A stretch of 64,000 nucleotides of DNA, from contig NZ_JADBGF010000001.1 of NCBI RefSeq assembly GCF_014873495.1, positions 3,100,001-3,164,000 of the forward strand, written 5' to 3'. Below are positions 61,602 through 64,000 of the stretch, one piece after another (position 1 is the first letter of the stretch; every line of letters begins with the position of its first letter). The notes below the pieces were generated by a model, which was not told where the DNA came from, did no database searches, and saw only the letters and a program-made list of their open reading frames with translations. The translations under genes and the position numbers were made by a program. This DNA is from Streptomyces stelliscabiei. Lineage in GTDB: Bacteria > Actinomycetota > Actinomycetes > Streptomycetales > Streptomycetaceae.

Positions 61602-63371
61602 TCAGCGGCGCGGCGGACGGCTGTGCGGGTCCGGTGCGGCGGGCCGAGGCGAGGCCGGGGGCGCGGTCCGGACGCCGTTCCGATTGGAGGAAGGTTTGGC
61701 GCGGCCGGTGCCGACTTGGGGGCGTCGAGTGGCTTCGCCCGGGTGGGCGGGGAGCTGGGCGAGGCGGCGCAGTCGCCAGACCAGGACGTCGTTCACGTCC
61801 TCGGCCGTGTCGAGTTCGCGCATGGCGATGGCCTCCTGCAGGAGGGCCTTCGGGTCGTGGCCTGCCTGCTCCGCCTGAGCCAGGGTGGCGGCCAAGGCGT
61901 CGTTCTGCGTGCTCGTGCCGGGTCGGGTGCGGTTCTCGGGCAGGGCGGCGCGGATGGTGGTCTCGTAGGCGCGGCGCTGGGCTTCGGGCAAGGCTCGGCC
62001 CTGGTCGCGCATGGCCTGCATGGGTGCGGCGGCGGCCTGGTGGTAGGCAGCGCGAAGGTGCTCGGCGGCCTGCCTGGAGGCTTCGGCCTGCTGGGCGTGG
62101 CCGCGTGCGGAGTGCCAGCGTGCTGCGGCCAGCGCCACCAGGACGAGGGTGGAGACGAGCATGGAGGTGGTTCCGCCGTCTTCTCCTCGGCCGAGCGCGC
62201 CGCCGGCCTGGATGATGCCCCGGGCCGCCGAGCGGATCGCCCGGGTGTCGGCGCGTCCGGCTCGGACGTGGCTGCGGGTGGCGCGTTCGAAGGAGCGTGC
62301 GGCGGCGCCAAGTTCGGCGCGGGTGGCGGCCGGGGAGGTCTGGGCGACGGCGTCCAGGAGTTCGCCGACTCCGACGAGTTGGGCTGCGGCTTCGTCGTCG
62401 TCGCTGTCCAGGAGGACTGTGGCGCGCTCGGCGATCCCGGTCGCGGTGCGTCGCCCCCGTGCGGGAGGCGACCAGTTCGACCGGCCACTGTCTGCTTCCG
62501 GCAGCGGGGCCTCGTCGGGGGTTCCGTCGGCGAGGCGGCGCTGGATCTTCGGATAGGAAAGGTCGGGGGCCAGGGTCGAGCCCGCGAACCAGACCGGCTC
62601 GCGGTCGCGGTTGCGGTCTCCGGGCAGCGCGACCGTGTAGCCGAGGACGTCCCCGGAGGGGGCGTGCCGGAGCTTGACGCGCAGGCCAGCCTCGCGAAGG
62701 CGGGTGAAGAACTCGGCTTCGCTGGCGGCTCCGGCGACGGCCTGGCGGACGGCTTCGCGCAGCGTCTCGCGCGGCGTCTCGGGTCGGCCGGTCCGCTCGG
62801 CTTTGAAGCGCTCGGCGCTGGTGGGCGTCTTGGCTCCGGTGCCGTCGCCGGGCTTGAGCCGACGCAGGCCCATCTCCTGTTCGATGCGACGGCATTCGGC
62901 CTGGGCCTTCTTGAAGTCGTAGTTCATCCTCGGGCGGCGCAGGTCGCCTCGGACCATGGTGGCGAGGATGTGGATGTGGTCGTCGGCGTGGCGCACCGCG
63001 ACCCAGCGGCAGCCGTCAGGATCGCCTTCGGGGGCGAGGTTGACGGCGTGGACCAGGCGGCGGGCGACGATGTTCCACTCGTCGTCGGTCAGGGTCCGGT
63101 CGCCGGGGTCGGTACGGACCGAGCAGTGCCAGACGTGCTGGGCCGGGGCCTTGTCGCCGGCCTGCTTGACCCGCAGGTCCAGGGCGGCAGCGAGCCGGGC
63201 GAGGGTGACCTTGGGGTCGGGGTCGGGGCTGGTGTCGCGACCGGGGTCGGGGGCGAAGCCGTCCCAACTGCCGACGAGGTGGGGGTCGGTGTGCTCGTCG
63301 CGCTTGCCGGGGCCGTACAGGTAGACGAGCAGGCCGTGGGTGCGCGAGCCGCGTCGGATCTTGGGGACCAT
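61602..63371 (-). CDS. Relaxase / mobilisation nuclease (MOBP-like)
   Basis: 589 aa; ATG 63371 shares a base with the MobC stop (TGATG). The N-terminal domain has RTHGLLVYLYGPGKRDEHTD (candidate catalytic Tyr) and RHADDHIHILAT (about 127-138), the three-His metal motif of MobA/VirD2-type relaxases. The rest is helical, with one hydrophobic helix TSMLVSTLVLVALAAARW near 395-412 and a basic tail. It nicks oriT, attaches to the 5' end and pilots the strand to the VirD4-like protein. A membrane helix in a relaxase is unusual. Confidence 0.9.
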   Translation of the reverse strand: MVPKIRRGSRTHGLLVYLYGPGKRDEHTDPHLVGSWDGFAPDPGRDTSPDPDPKVTLARLAAALDLRVKQAGDKAPAQHVWHCSVRTDPGDRTLTDDEWNIVARRLVHAVNLAPEGDPDGCRWVAVRHADDHIHILATMVRGDLRRPRMNYDFKKAQAECRRIEQEMGLRRLKPGDGTGAKTPTSAERFKAERTGRPETPRETLREAVRQAVAGAASEAEFFTRLREAGLRVKLRHAPSGDVLGYTVALPGDRNRDREPVWFAGSTLAPDLSYPKIQRRLADGTPDEAPLPEADSGRSNWSPPARGRRTATGIAERATVLLDSDDDEAAAQLVGVGELLDAVAQTSPAATRAELGAAARSFERATRSHVRAGRADTRAIRSAARGIIQAGGALGRGEDGGTTSMLVSTLVLVALAAARWHSARGHAQQAEASRQAAEHLRAAYHQAAAAPMQAMRDQGRALPEAQRRAYETTIRAALPENRTRPGTSTQNDALAATLAQAEQAGHDPKALLQEAIAMRELDTAEDVNDVLVWRLRRLAQLPAHPGEATRRPQVGTGRAKPSSNRNGVRTAPPASPRPAAPDPHSRPPRR

Positions 63372-63829
63372 CAGAGGCGCTTCTTCACCAGGGTGTCGGC
63401 CGCGTCGTCCACGCGGGTCAGGACGCGGGTCAGGGTCGTCAGGGCGCGGTCGAGTTCGCCGGGGCGGGGCTGCCCTCCGGCGTTGTAGACGAAGGCGATC
63501 TGGTTGATGTTGTTGCCGACACGGGAGATGGCGGTGCGCAGGGCGGCCAGCTCGTCGATGGCGGCGTCGAGTTGTTCGTTGGTGTGCACAGTGGTCGAAC
63601 CGCGGGCGACGGCGAGGCCGGCGGCGGCGAGGAAACGGGCAACGGTGACGGCGCGCTGCTTGGCGGCGGCAGTGATCTCGGTCTTCTCGGTGTCGGACAG
63701 GCGGGTGGTCGTCTTGTGGGTGCGCTGGCTCGGGTTGCGGGTGCGTCGGCGCGGCTTGCGGTCGGGGAACGCAGGTTGGCTCGGGCTCTGCTGCGCGCGC
63801 GGGGCGCGGTCGTCTGCTTCTCCTCCCAC
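63371..63829 (-). CDS. MobC-like relaxosome accessory protein
   Basis: 152 aa from GTG 63829. A basic N-terminus, a ribbon-helix-helix-like segment (TTTRLSDTEKTEITAAAKQR) and the MobC signature (TVARFLAAAGLAVARG ... AISRVGNNINQIAFVYNAGG). Binds oriT and helps strand opening for the relaxase. Next to the inverted repeats at 63,851-63,959. Confidence 0.9.
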   Translation of the reverse strand: MGGEADDRAPRAQQSPSQPAFPDRKPRRRTRNPSQRTHKTTTRLSDTEKTEITAAAKQRAVTVARFLAAAGLAVARGSTTVHTNEQLDAAIDELAALRTAISRVGNNINQIAFVYNAGGQPRPGELDRALTTLTRVLTRVDDAADTLVKKRL

Positions 63830-63850
63830 GACCGGCGCCCCCTGGTGCCG

Positions 63851-63959
63851 GGAGTCCGGCTGGTCCCCGTGCGCCCTCGCTCGGGGACCAGCCGGACTCC
63901 CCCCGCCCCTCTGGGCGGGGGCAAGTGCGTACGACGGGCCGTAGGACCGTCGTACGCGA
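63851..63959. other. Candidate origin of transfer (oriT)
   Basis: Three perfect inverted repeats in 109 bp directly upstream of MobC: a 19-bp arm pair GGGAGTCCGGCTGGTCCCC (14-nt loop), CCCCGCCC/GGGCGGGG (4-nt loop), and GCGTACGACGG/CCGTCGTACGC (9-nt loop). This layout next to mobC and relaxase genes is typical of oriT in MOBP systems. The nic site is not identifiable by eye. 63,960-64,000 shows nothing further. Confidence 0.6.
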
Positions 63960-64000
63960 CAACTTGCTCCGCCTGGAGCCGAGTTGGGGTCACGCTGCGG

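Noticed and set aside
61093..62895. Single 600-aa minus-strand frame joining the zinc-ribbon protein to upstream sequence
   Set aside because: The upstream part overlaps the relaxase gene in another frame and is Arg/Pro-rich noise; only the last 134 residues look real.
61536..63488. 650-aa plus-strand frame over the relaxase
   Set aside because: Antisense of a gene with the relaxase histidine motif; no recognisable domain.

Overview
The window is very GC-rich actinobacterial DNA, almost certainly from a Streptomyces. It shows heavy use of GTG starts with purine-rich Shine-Dalgarno (SD) sites, 4-bp ATGA/GTGA gene overlaps, and families typical of Streptomyces mobile DNA (DUF317, DUF4913, DUF6112, SCO6880-like, DUF6238-like). 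I saw no rRNA, tRNA or CRISPR array, and no integrase, replication initiator or attachment site, so the ends of the mobile element lie outside the window.

Bases 1-27,500 form a defence island. A minus-strand operon (about 19,430 to 1) encodes a soluble Ser/Thr kinase, a SNF2 helicase, a 1,827-aa N6-adenine methyltransferase, a 2,237-aa DEAD/DUF1998 helicase with a possible C-terminal nuclease domain, a UvrD-like helicase carrying an N-terminal RelE-like domain, and a DUF429-like protein cut by the window edge. The SNF2/methylase/DUF1998 core resembles class 1 DISARM, and the kinase recalls the PglW kinase of Pgl/BREX type 2. However, no drmC, pglZ or brxC is present, so this is the best candidate for an undescribed system. 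Next come a predicted nuclease with a DUF5655 tail, a possible nuclease of unknown family, and a four-gene ubiquitin-like conjugation operon (Ubl, E2, JAB peptidase, E1) divergent from an XRE/ImmA regulator pair. A solitary DNA methyltransferase closes the island.

Bases 27,500-64,000 are the conjugation module of an integrative element or plasmid. A type IV secretion-like operon (NlpC/P60 cell-wall hydrolase, VirB2-like subunit, bitopic protein, VirB6/TrbL-like protein, SCO6880-like protein, VirB4-like ATPase) is followed by many small Streptomyces-specific proteins, a VirD4-like coupling protein and a double DnaB-N protein. At the far right, on the minus strand, lie a relaxase, a MobC-like protein and an oriT-like set of inverted repeats. 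An NB-ARC/TPR protein with a membrane partner (bacterial NLR-like) appears inserted into this module and seems to have split a small gene.

Three patterns cut across the module. Short leader reading frames rich in rare codons (several beginning MTSRRAPR, with AGA-AGA) precede key transfer genes at nearly constant spacing. A recurring small domain (AGF ... RLP ... DPDL) is spread over several proteins, one of them fused to a relaxase-like domain that has lost its histidines. Finally, single-base homopolymer frameshifts cluster between 47.3 and 58.4 kb, and correcting each one restores a plausible gene, so either assembly errors or decay are possible.
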